From Candidatus Altimarinota bacterium (GTDB lineage: Bacteria; Patescibacteriota; Gracilibacteria; UBA1369; LOWO2-01-FULL-3), in assembly GCA_029939035.1 (NCBI GenBank), contig JAOZTS010000022.1, positions 1-14,471 of the forward strand: 14,471 nucleotides of DNA. The letters run 5' to 3'. The position numbers and the translations under genes were made by a program. This document shows, one piece after another, positions 9,519 through 14,471 of this stretch. The notes under the pieces were generated by a model. That model searched no databases. It was not told the origin of the DNA and worked only from the letters and a program-made list of their open reading frames with translations. Every line of letters begins with the position of its first letter. The first letter of the stretch is position 1.

Positions 9519-9611
9519 GCAATATGACGTTGCAAGTTAATTTACGCCTCAAGCGGGTTTGCCGAAAATCTTCTAGAGGTTCGCTCAAAAAGCGATTAAC
9601 CTATACAAATT
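9519..9611 (+). promoter_or_regulatory. Structured rplC leader RNA
   Basis: About 93 nt. Possible helices: GCAAT (9519-9523) with GTTGC at the very 5' end (9529-9533, includes a U-G pair); long-range GTTAAT (9536-9541) with ATTAAC (9595-9600); CCTC (9547-9550) with GAGG (9576-9579); CGG (9554-9556) with CCG (9562-9564); and TCGCT (9581-9585) with AGCGA (9591-9595), which shares base 9595 with the long-range helix. The last 16 nt before the ATG have no G. A 35-codon ORF (9524-9631) runs through the leader into rplC in another frame. A feedback site for L3 or L4 is a reasonable guess, not shown. Confidence 0.4.
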
Positions 9612-10196
9612 ATGTCAGGTATTATCGGTAAAAAAGTAGGTATGACTCGTCTTATTCAAGATGATGGTCGCGTGATCCCAGTCACTGTCCTAGTGTGTGA
9701 ACCTTCAGAGGTAGCACAGGTAAAGACAGTCGACAAAGATGGATATCCGGCGATAGTCCTGGGTTTTTCTAAATTGAAAAAGCCTACAAAGACCAAAAAG
9801 TACAAATTAATGAAAGAATTCAGAATCAACGAAGACGAACAAGAAAACTACAAAAAAGGTGATCAAATCACGGTTGAATCACTCCAAGATGTAGAGACAG
9901 TAAAAATTTCATCTGTATCAAAGGGTAAAGGTTTCCAAGGAGTAATCAAAAGACACAATTTCTCAAGAGGCCCAGAAACTCATGGATCACACCACCACAG
10001 AGAACCAGGATCAATCGGAGCCTGTGCAAAACCAGGTCGAGTACACAAAGGAAAAAAGATGCCAGGTAGAATGGGTGGAGCACAAGTAACACTTGGAAAA
10101 GTAAAAATCGCACATTTAGACACTAAAAAACATATAGTCGCTCTAACAGGACCAGTTCCTGGTCCAAACGGAGGATTAGTAATAATAAAGTTATGA
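9612..10196 (+). CDS. rplC: 50S ribosomal protein L3
   Basis: L3 is an early 50S assembly protein that reaches towards the peptidyl transferase centre. 194 residues, slightly shorter than the 209 of E. coli. Seen: N-terminal IIGKKVGMTR; SKGKGFQGVIKRHNFSRGP; the central loop HREPGSIGACAKPGRVHKGK followed by MPGRMGG, where E. coli has the methylated Gln150 region (that Gln is not kept here); and the C-terminal GPVPGPNGG. It ends with the only UGA stop in the window, inside an ATGA overlap with rplD; a TAG lies two codons later in the same frame. It follows its own promoter and leader. Confidence 0.98.
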   Translation: MSGIIGKKVGMTRLIQDDGRVIPVTVLVCEPSEVAQVKTVDKDGYPAIVLGFSKLKKPTKTKKYKLMKEFRINEDEQENYKKGDQITVESLQDVETVKISSVSKGKGFQGVIKRHNFSRGPETHGSHHHREPGSIGACAKPGRVHKGKKMPGRMGGAQVTLGKVKIAHLDTKKHIVALTGPVPGPNGGLVIIKL

Positions 10197-10828
10197 AAGT
10201 AGATCTCTACACACAAAAAGGAGAGAAAAACGGACAGATAGACCTGCCAAAGGAGATCTTTGAAATACCATTCAACAAAGACTTAGTTCACCAAGCATTA
10301 GTTCGACAACTTGCAAACAGAAGAGTCGCTATAGCTCACACAAAAACTAGAGCAGACGTAAGTGGTGGTGGACGAAAACCATTTAAACAAAAAGGAACAG
10401 GTAATGCACGACAAGGTACAATCAGAGCACCACACATGAGAGGCGGTGGAGTTGTATTTGGACCAAACAAAAACCGAAACTTCGTTAAAGACATGCCAAG
10501 AAAGCAAAGAAGAAAAGCTTTATTTTGCGCTCTTTCTGAAAAGGCTCGCGATAATGAAATAATCGCACTTGAAGGTTACACTTCAGAGAAAGCTCAAACT
10601 AAACCTTTTGCAGAAATGCTCAAAAAACTACCGATCGAAAGAAATGTACTAGTTGTAATCGCAGAAAAAGATCAAGTGATACAAAAATCAAGCAGCAATT
10701 TACCAAATGTGAAAACAATTTTAGCTAACTACGTAAACATCCAGGACCTCCAGAGATACAAAAAGGTCCTTTTCCTTAAAAACGCAATCGACAAACTAAA
10801 AGATACATTCCTTACCACAAGTAAATAA
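10193..10828 (+). CDS. rplD: 50S ribosomal protein L4
   Basis: L4 folds against 23S rRNA and its extended loop lines the peptide exit tunnel. In enteric bacteria it also represses its own S10 operon. 211 residues, typical. The tunnel loop is evident at about 50-91 (TKTRADVSGGGRKPFKQKGT through MRGGGVVFGP), followed by MPRKQRRKALFCALSEKA. The start overlaps the rplC stop as ATGA, so coupled re-initiation is likely. A GGAGGA at 10170-10175 lies 17 nt upstream, too far for a normal Shine-Dalgarno, and encodes part of a conserved L3 Gly-Gly. The stop overlaps the rplW start as TAATG. Confidence 0.98.
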   Translation: MKVDLYTQKGEKNGQIDLPKEIFEIPFNKDLVHQALVRQLANRRVAIAHTKTRADVSGGGRKPFKQKGTGNARQGTIRAPHMRGGGVVFGPNKNRNFVKDMPRKQRRKALFCALSEKARDNEIIALEGYTSEKAQTKPFAEMLKKLPIERNVLVVIAEKDQVIQKSSSNLPNVKTILANYVNIQDLQRYKKVLFLKNAIDKLKDTFLTTSK

Positions 10829-11139
10829 TGGACAACTACACAACAATAATTAGACCAATAACAACAGAAAAAAGTTCTGCACAACAAGCAAACGGACAAT
10901 ACATGTTCCAAATCAATCTAAAAGCTACAAAAATTGACGTAAAACACGCAGTAAAAGCACTTTATGGAGTAGATGCTGAAAAAGTTAGAATCATTCTCGC
11001 TCCAAGCAAAAAAAGACTTGTTGCAAGAGGAAGACTTCTGACAAAGAGACCAGTAATGAAAAAAGCATTGGTAACAATGAAAGATAAAAAGACTATAGAT
11101 CCAAATAAAATCAAAGAATCTAAATCAAAGAAAAAGTAA
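10828..11139 (+). CDS. rplW: 50S ribosomal protein L23
   Basis: L23 sits at the exit of the peptide tunnel and is the docking site for trigger factor and signal recognition particle. 103 residues, normal. Seen: IIRPITTEKSSAQ at the N-terminus, with the glutamate of TEKS in the trigger-factor contact region; the RNA-binding core with VKALYGVDAEKVRI; and a Lys-rich tail. It starts in a one-base TAATG overlap with rplD and has no Shine-Dalgarno. rplB follows after 21 nt that contain a small hairpin. Confidence 0.97.
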   Translation: MDNYTTIIRPITTEKSSAQQANGQYMFQINLKATKIDVKHAVKALYGVDAEKVRIILAPSKKRLVARGRLLTKRPVMKKALVTMKDKKTIDPNKIKESKSKKK

Positions 11140-11141
11140 CC

Positions 11142-11152
11142 GCCCGAAGGGC
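11142..11152 (+). promoter_or_regulatory. Small hairpin before rplB
   Basis: GCCC (11142-11145), loop GAA, GGGC (11149-11152), starting 3 nt after the rplW stop and ending 8 nt before the rplB ATG. The 8-nt linker has no G. There is no T-tract, so it is not a terminator. The layout matches the hairpin before rplV. Confidence 0.4.
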
Positions 11153-11160
11153 AACCACAC

Positions 11161-11994
11161 ATGACATTAAAAAAGTATAAACCAATAACACCGGGTCGAA
11201 GACAAATGAGCACAGCTTCATTCGATGAAGTAACTAAGACAAAACCTGAAAAATCTCTTACAAGAATAAAAAAGAAGATTACAGGACGAAATAACAGCGG
11301 AAAAATCACTGTAAGACACAGAGGAGGAGGAGAAAAAAGACTATACAGACAAATAGATTTCAAAAGAACTGACAAATTGAACATCGAAGGTAAAGTTACG
11401 TCTATAGAATACGATCCGAACAGAACAGCGTATATCATGCTCGTAGTCTACAAAGACGGTGAAAAAAGATACCATATTGCAACTGACAGAATAAAAGTTG
11501 GAGACAAGATCATCACAGCAGAAAAAGCGAAAATCAAGAAAGGAAACCGAATGCAAATCAAACACATCCCTATTGGATACAGCATCTACAACATCGAATT
11601 ACACAAAGGAAGAGGAGGACAAATGGGAAGAAGTGCAGGAACTTCAATCAAACTAGTTTCACTCGAAGGAAAACACGCACAAATCCAAATGCCATCAGGA
11701 GAAATAAGATTAGTAGACAAAAACCATTACGCGACAATAGGACTTGTGAGTAACGGAGAACACAACAACATTAAAATAGGAAAAGCTGGAAGAATGAGAC
11801 ACATGGGACGAAGACCACAAGTAAGAGGTAAAGCAATGAACTGCGTTGATCATCCACACGGAGGTGGTGAAGGAGGAGCCCCAATCGGACTCAAACATCC
11901 AAAAACTCCATGGGGATTACCAGCTCTCGGATTTAAAACAAGAAAACGACACTATACAGATAAAATGATTGTAAAGGATAGAAGGCGAAAGTAA
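11161..11994 (+). CDS. rplB: 50S ribosomal protein L2
   Basis: L2 is a primary 23S rRNA binder needed for subunit joining and peptidyl transferase activity. 277 residues, normal. Seen: N-terminal KKYKPITPGRR; HRGGGEKRLYRQIDFKR (about 54-70); RVKV-type beta domain with IKHIPIGYSIYNIELHKGRG; and the hallmark VDHPHGGGEG with His231 equivalent to the essential His229 of E. coli, followed by TPWG and a basic C-terminus. The start is set by the family N-terminus. No Shine-Dalgarno; a small hairpin and a G-free linker precede it. An 81-nt gap follows. Confidence 0.99.
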   Translation: MTLKKYKPITPGRRQMSTASFDEVTKTKPEKSLTRIKKKITGRNNSGKITVRHRGGGEKRLYRQIDFKRTDKLNIEGKVTSIEYDPNRTAYIMLVVYKDGEKRYHIATDRIKVGDKIITAEKAKIKKGNRMQIKHIPIGYSIYNIELHKGRGGQMGRSAGTSIKLVSLEGKHAQIQMPSGEIRLVDKNHYATIGLVSNGEHNNIKIGKAGRMRHMGRRPQVRGKAMNCVDHPHGGGEGGAPIGLKHPKTPWGLPALGFKTRKRHYTDKMIVKDRRRK

Positions 11995-12075
11995 CACTTG
12001 AGCCTTCCCGCGACCTAAGGGGAGCGTAGCATGAGCGGAAGCGAATACATTATCCCAATAAATAATTAACTAAAC
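11995..12075 (+). promoter_or_regulatory. rpsS leader with hairpin and G-free linker
   Basis: 81-nt gap without a clear promoter or terminator. Possible stem CTTCCC (12004-12009) with GGGGAG (12019-12024), including one U-G pair, or alternatively CTTCCCGC with GCGGAAG using a bulge. Then a GC-rich stretch, and 32 nt (12044-12075) with no G before the ATG. It contains GGAGCG-N4-ATGA (12021-12034) and ACATTATCCCAA (12047-12058), both also found in the rplP leader. Confidence 0.4.
12039..12060 (+). repeat. Leader repeat, copy 1 (before rpsS)
   Basis: 22-nt segment matching 13604-13625 at 19 of 22 positions, with the 12-base core ACATTATCCCAA identical. It lies 15 nt before the rpsS ATG. Confidence 0.6.
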
Positions 12076-12345
12076 ATGTCAAGAAGCGCAAAAAAAGGAC
12101 CATTCGTAGACCCAAAGCTAATGAAAAAAGTTCAGAGGCTTGAGGACAGTGGACAAAAAAGACCAATTAAGACTTGGTCCCGTAACTCAGACATAGCACC
12201 AGAATTCGTAGGACACACATTCGCAGTACACAATGGAAAACAATTTATACCAGTATTCGTAACTGAAAACATGGTTGGACACAAACTCGGAGAATTCTCT
12301 CCAACTAAAATGTTCAGAGGTCACGGAGGTAAACTAGCTAAATAA
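12076..12345 (+). CDS. rpsS: 30S ribosomal protein S19
   Basis: S19 binds the head of the 30S subunit with S13 and contacts A-site tRNA and the intersubunit bridge. 89 residues, normal. Seen: [19 protein letters not shown] at the start; [21 protein letters not shown] in the core; and [20 protein letters not shown] near the end, all strongly conserved. No Shine-Dalgarno; 32 G-free nt precede the ATG. rplV follows after 26 nt with a perfect hairpin. Confidence 0.98.
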   Translation: MSRSAKKGPFVDPKLMKKVQRLEDSGQKRPIKTWSRNSDIAPEFVGHTFAVHNGKQFIPVFVTENMVGHKLGEFSPTKMFRGHGGKLAK

Positions 12346-12347
12346 CC

Positions 12348-12362
12348 AGCGCGAAACGCGCT
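12348..12362 (+). promoter_or_regulatory. GC-rich hairpin before rplV
   Basis: Perfect 6-bp stem AGCGCG (12348-12353), loop AAA, CGCGCT (12357-12362). It starts 3 nt after the rpsS stop and ends 9 nt before the rplV ATG; the linker CCAACAACA has no G. There is no T-tract. Confidence 0.5.
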
Positions 12363-12371
12363 CCAACAACA

Positions 12372-12866
12372 ATGAAAGCAATACTAAGAAGAGTCAGAAT
12401 ATCACCAAAAAAAGCAAATTTGATTGCGGCACTTGTTCGCAACAAAAATGTTAAGGAAGCTATAGACATTTTGAAATTCACACCAAAAAAAGGAGCAAAA
12501 ATCCTAGTAAAGGTAGTTGAATCGGCTGTAGCAAACGCAAAACACAACTTTAAACAAAACTTAGAATCACTATATATAAAAGAAATCATTGTAACAGAAG
12601 GTGTCACTTTCAAAAGGAGCCTTCCAATATCAAGAGGACGAATGCACCCAATTTTAAAGAGAACATCGCACATCACAGTAAAAGTTGAAGCGAAAAAAGA
12701 AGACAAACCAAAGAAAGCAGCACCAAAAAAAGAGGAAGCGCCAAAAAGTGAGAAGCCTAAAACTGAAGCAAAAGAAGCACCAAAGAAAAAACCAACACTT
12801 ATAGTTAAATCTAAAAAAATTGAGAAGCCTTCAGAGGCTAGCTCAGACGCTGAAAAAGCGTCCTAA
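12372..12866 (+). CDS. rplV: 50S ribosomal protein L22 with a long C-terminal tail
   Basis: L22 binds all domains of 23S rRNA, and its beta-hairpin lines the peptide exit tunnel. 164 residues against about 110 for the usual protein. Residues 1-106 form the normal core: RRVRISPKKANLIAALVR, ESAVANAKHN, and the beta-hairpin region GVTFKRSLPISRGRMHPILK followed by RTSHITV. Residues 107-164 are a low-complexity tail rich in Lys, Pro, Ala and Glu, probably disordered and exposed near the tunnel exit. The tail is in frame with good codons, so it is not a frameshift. The last codons also form a hairpin in the mRNA. No Shine-Dalgarno; the start follows a hairpin and 9-nt linker. Confidence 0.97.
   Translation: MKAILRRVRISPKKANLIAALVRNKNVKEAIDILKFTPKKGAKILVKVVESAVANAKHNFKQNLESLYIKEIIVTEGVTFKRSLPISRGRMHPILKRTSHITVKVEAKKEDKPKKAAPKKEEAPKSEKPKTEAKEAPKKKPTLIVKSKKIEKPSEASSDAEKAS
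12846..12862 (+). promoter_or_regulatory. Hairpin spanning the 3' end of rplV
   Basis: GACGC (12846-12850), 7-nt loop, GCGTC (12858-12862), ending just before the rplV stop and 15 nt before the rpsC ATG. It is inside coding sequence, so it could be chance, but its place relative to the next start fits the pattern seen before rplB and rplV. Confidence 0.3.
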
Positions 12867-12877
12867 CCCAAAAGAAC

Positions 12878-13558
12878 ATGGGACAAAAGGTAAACCCAAA
12901 AGTAATTAGATTAGGAATAACCCACGACTGGGACTCAAAATGGTATGCCAAAAAAGGAGCATACAAAAAATTATTCCACCAAGATCTCAAGATCGAAAAA
13001 TTAATTAGAGAAAAACTTGAAGCTGAAGGATTATCAAAGATTGAAATAATGAGAACTCAAGGAAAAGTAATCATAAACATTCACACATCAAAACCAGGAT
13101 TAATTATCGGACGTGGAGGTGAAGTTATTGAAAAATTGAAAGATGAACTAGCAAAAGCATTCAAAATCACATTCGCAATCAACATAAAAGAAGTAAAAAA
13201 ACCAATGCTTGACGCACAAATCGTTGCTGAAGGCATCGCAAGACAAGTTGAAAAGAGAATTTCGTACAGAAGAGCAGCAAAAGTTGCAATTGAAAAAAGT
13301 ATGGAAGCAGGAGCAGGAGGAATAAAAGTCTACCTAGGAGGAAGACTCAATGGAGTAGAAATCTCACGAAGTGAATTCTTCACTAAGGGTAAAATCCCAT
13401 TACATACATTCAGAGCCGATATTGACTACGCTTCCCTACCAGCTCAAACAACTTACGGGAAAATCGGAATCAAAGTATGGATTTACAAAGGTGAAATATT
13501 CAAAAAAGATCTAGCAAACAATCTAGCTCAACAAATAGAAGAAATTAAGAGCGCGTAG
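12878..13558 (+). CDS. rpsC: 30S ribosomal protein S3
   Basis: S3 lies at the mRNA entry channel of the 30S subunit and helps unwind structured mRNA. 226 residues, normal. Seen: MGQKVNPKVIRLGIT at the start; KH domain with IIGRGG (GRGG at 78-81); YRRAAK at 130-135, so the entry-channel residues R131, R132 and K135 known from E. coli are kept; and GGIKVYLGGRLNGVEISRSE in the C-terminal domain with TTYGKIGIKVWIYKGE. No Shine-Dalgarno; 11 nt separate it from rplV. It ends in TAG. An intact entry-channel helicase site matters in an operon with hairpins before many starts. Confidence 0.98.
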   Translation: MGQKVNPKVIRLGITHDWDSKWYAKKGAYKKLFHQDLKIEKLIREKLEAEGLSKIEIMRTQGKVIINIHTSKPGLIIGRGGEVIEKLKDELAKAFKITFAINIKEVKKPMLDAQIVAEGIARQVEKRISYRRAAKVAIEKSMEAGAGGIKVYLGGRLNGVEISRSEFFTKGKIPLHTFRADIDYASLPAQTTYGKIGIKVWIYKGEIFKKDLANNLAQQIEEIKSA

Positions 13559-13630
13559 AAGCACGAAGCTCTGCGGAGCGCCATATGAATTTAACCGTTC
13601 GCAAAGCGGACACATTATCCCAAAAACGAC
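13559..13630 (+). promoter_or_regulatory. rplP leader with two small stems
   Basis: 72-nt gap. Stems: GCTC (13568-13571) with GAGC (13576-13579), loop TGCG; and CCGTT (13595-13599) with AGCGG (13605-13609), loop CGCAA, one U-G pair. GGAGCG-N4-ATGA (13575-13588) and ACATTATCCCAA (13612-13623) repeat elements of the rpsS leader. The last 21 nt hold one G. No promoter or terminator is evident. Confidence 0.4.
13604..13625 (+). repeat. Leader repeat, copy 2 (before rplP)
   Basis: Partner of 12039-12060; the 12-base core ACATTATCCCAA is identical and 19 of 22 positions match. It lies 5 nt before the rplP ATG. Confidence 0.6.
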
Positions 13631-14050
13631 ATGCTACAACCAAAAAAGCAAAAACATAGAAAAGAATTTAGAAGAAGATCCCACACAAAAGGGATCGCAA
13701 CTAAAGGAAACAAGATAAGCTTTGGAACATACGCCCTAAAAGCACAATCTGCCGGCGAACTCACGTCACGACAAATTGAAGCAGCTAGAAGGAGTATGAC
13801 AAGATATATCAAGCGTGGAGGAAAGATCTGGATCACAATATTCCCACACAAACCAGTCACACGGAAATCAGCAGAAGTACCAATGGGATCAGGAAAAGGA
13901 GCACCAGACCACTTTGTAGCGGTTGTAAAACCAGGAAGAATCATATTTGAAATGGAAGGTGTAGAAGTAGAAATCGCAAAAGAAGCAATGAGACTAGCAG
14001 CCCACAAATTACCAATTAAGTGTAAATTTATTAACTCTCAGGAAAAGTAA
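13631..14050 (+). CDS. rplP: 50S ribosomal protein L16
   Basis: L16 helps place A-site tRNA and is needed for late 50S assembly. 139 residues, normal. Seen: [35 protein letters not shown] (about 44-58); [14 protein letters not shown]; and [18 protein letters not shown]. Position 84 is Pro in EVPMGSGKG where E. coli has Arg81, the residue hydroxylated by the RoxA/YcfD oxygenase, in VRMGKGKG; that modification therefore cannot occur here. No Shine-Dalgarno; the start follows the repeated leader element. The stop overlaps the rpmC start as TAATG. Confidence 0.98.
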   Translation: MLQPKKQKHRKEFRRRSHTKGIATKGNKISFGTYALKAQSAGELTSRQIEAARRSMTRYIKRGGKIWITIFPHKPVTRKSAEVPMGSGKGAPDHFVAVVKPGRIIFEMEGVEVEIAKEAMRLAAHKLPIKCKFINSQEK

Positions 14051-14238
14051 TGTTAAAAACAGACGAACTAAAAAAACTAGAAGCTGGAAAACTACTCGAA
14101 GAGCTTGAAAAAGCTAAAAAAGAGTTATTCAAAATCAGATTCGACGTGGAAAGCGGACAATCAAAGTCACACCACCTAATAGGAAAGAGAAGGAAATATA
14201 TTGCAAGAATTAAAACATTAATTAAACAACAACAATAA
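14050..14238 (+). CDS. rpmC: 50S ribosomal protein L29
   Basis: L29 is a small helical protein next to L23 at the peptide tunnel exit. 62 residues, normal for the family. Two-helix pattern: LKKLEAGKLLEELEKAKKEL, then FKIRFDVESGQ, and the second helix with GKRRKYIARIKTLI, which matches the usual VRRxIARIKT signature. One-base TAATG overlaps join it to rplP upstream and rpsQ downstream, so translation is probably coupled. AGGA about 8 nt upstream (14039-14042) is the closest thing to a Shine-Dalgarno in the cluster but lies in rplP coding sequence. Confidence 0.95.
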   Translation: MLKTDELKKLEAGKLLEELEKAKKELFKIRFDVESGQSKSHHLIGKRRKYIARIKTLIKQQQ

Positions 14239-14471
14239 TGAGAACAATCAAAGGAACAGTTAGTTCAAACAAGCAAGATAAAACGATTGTTGTTACTGTG
14301 CACTCTTACAAAAGTCATCCGAAATATAAGAAAAAATATAGAGTTTCAAAAAAATTCCACGTTCACAACCCAAGCAACAAAAAATTCGAGCTTGGTGACA
14401 ACGTAACATTCTACGAAACAGCACCAATCAGCAAACTATTGCATTTTGCAAAAAATGACAGAGATCGGAGT
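14238..14471 (+). CDS. rpsQ: 30S ribosomal protein S17 (3' end cut by window edge)
   Basis: S17 is a primary 16S rRNA binder in the 30S body. 78 codons are visible with no stop. Begins MRTIKGTVSSNKQDKTIVVT and continues with SHPKYKKKYRVSKKFHVHNP and ELGDNVTFYETAPISK, which follow the S17 pattern of an OB-fold with a conserved K-H-P-Y-K segment and a final PISK/PLSK. The ATG is in a one-base TAATG overlap with rpmC. After PISK the usual aromatic-Arg-Leu-Val-Glu ending is poorly matched, so the last few visible residues are less certain; it may be divergence or a sequence-end artefact. Confidence 0.93.
   Translation, partial: MRTIKGTVSSNKQDKTIVVTVHSYKSHPKYKKKYRVSKKFHVHNPSNKKFELGDNVTFYETAPISKLLHFAKNDRDRS

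Noticed and set aside
10962..11438. 158-codon minus-strand frame across the rplW-rplB junction
   Set aside because: Overlaps two certain ribosomal genes on the other strand; a by-product of their A-rich coding strand.
14462..14471. Window ends in AGATCGGAGT, resembling the first 8 bases of a common Illumina adapter
   Set aside because: Only 8 bases match (AGATCGGA) and the next bases differ; the S17 frame stays open. Too short to claim adapter carry-over.
1..14471. Searched for CRISPR arrays, insertion sequences, tRNA or rRNA genes and phage or defence genes
   Set aside because: Coding density is nearly complete with recognised core genes; no direct-repeat arrays, terminal inverted repeats or structured RNA genes were seen.

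Overview
The window is one strand of a core translation and transcription gene cluster. It runs from the 3' part of rpoC through a str-type block (rpsL, rpsG, fusA, tuf) into an S10-type block (rpsJ, rplC, rplD, rplW, rplB, rpsS, rplV, rpsC, rplP, rpmC, rpsQ). All 16 genes read left to right. rpoC is cut by the left edge and rpsQ by the right edge. I see no mobile element, CRISPR array, tRNA or rRNA, and no gene-free stretch over 300 bases; the longest is 236 bases, before rpsJ.

The source is a bacterium with A-rich coding strands, strong use of AGA and GGA codons, and essentially no Shine-Dalgarno sequences. The charged helical stretch in the visible N-terminal part of RpoC, the GNWGQ-type bridge helix, the proline in L16 where E. 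coli has Arg81, and the compact proteins fit a Candidate Phyla Radiation (Patescibacteria) lineage best. This is inference from remembered family features. No gene has an in-frame UGA, so the standard bacterial code fits; UGA occurs once as a stop, at the end of rplC.

Layout. 2-7879: rpoC, rpsL, rpsG, fusA and tuf, with promoter-like sequences before fusA and tuf and a clear Rho-independent terminator after tuf (7901-7931). 7947-8436: a new strong promoter, a leader of about 134 nt and rpsJ. 8454-9463: an extended -10 promoter and a sodium/calcium antiporter gene, an unusual guest between rpsJ and rplC. 9484-14471: another strong promoter, a structured leader of about 93 nt, then ten tightly packed ribosomal protein genes.

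The genes make RNA polymerase beta', the elongation factors EF-G and EF-Tu, and proteins of both ribosomal subunits. The most striking non-coding pattern is a repeated translation-start layout: a short hairpin, then a guanine-poor unstructured linker, then ATG, with no Shine-Dalgarno. Where genes abut, TAATG or ATGA overlaps take its place. The antiporter splitting the S10 operon, together with the second promoter and leader before rplC, is the main gene-level oddity. I found no strong evidence of a wholly new system.
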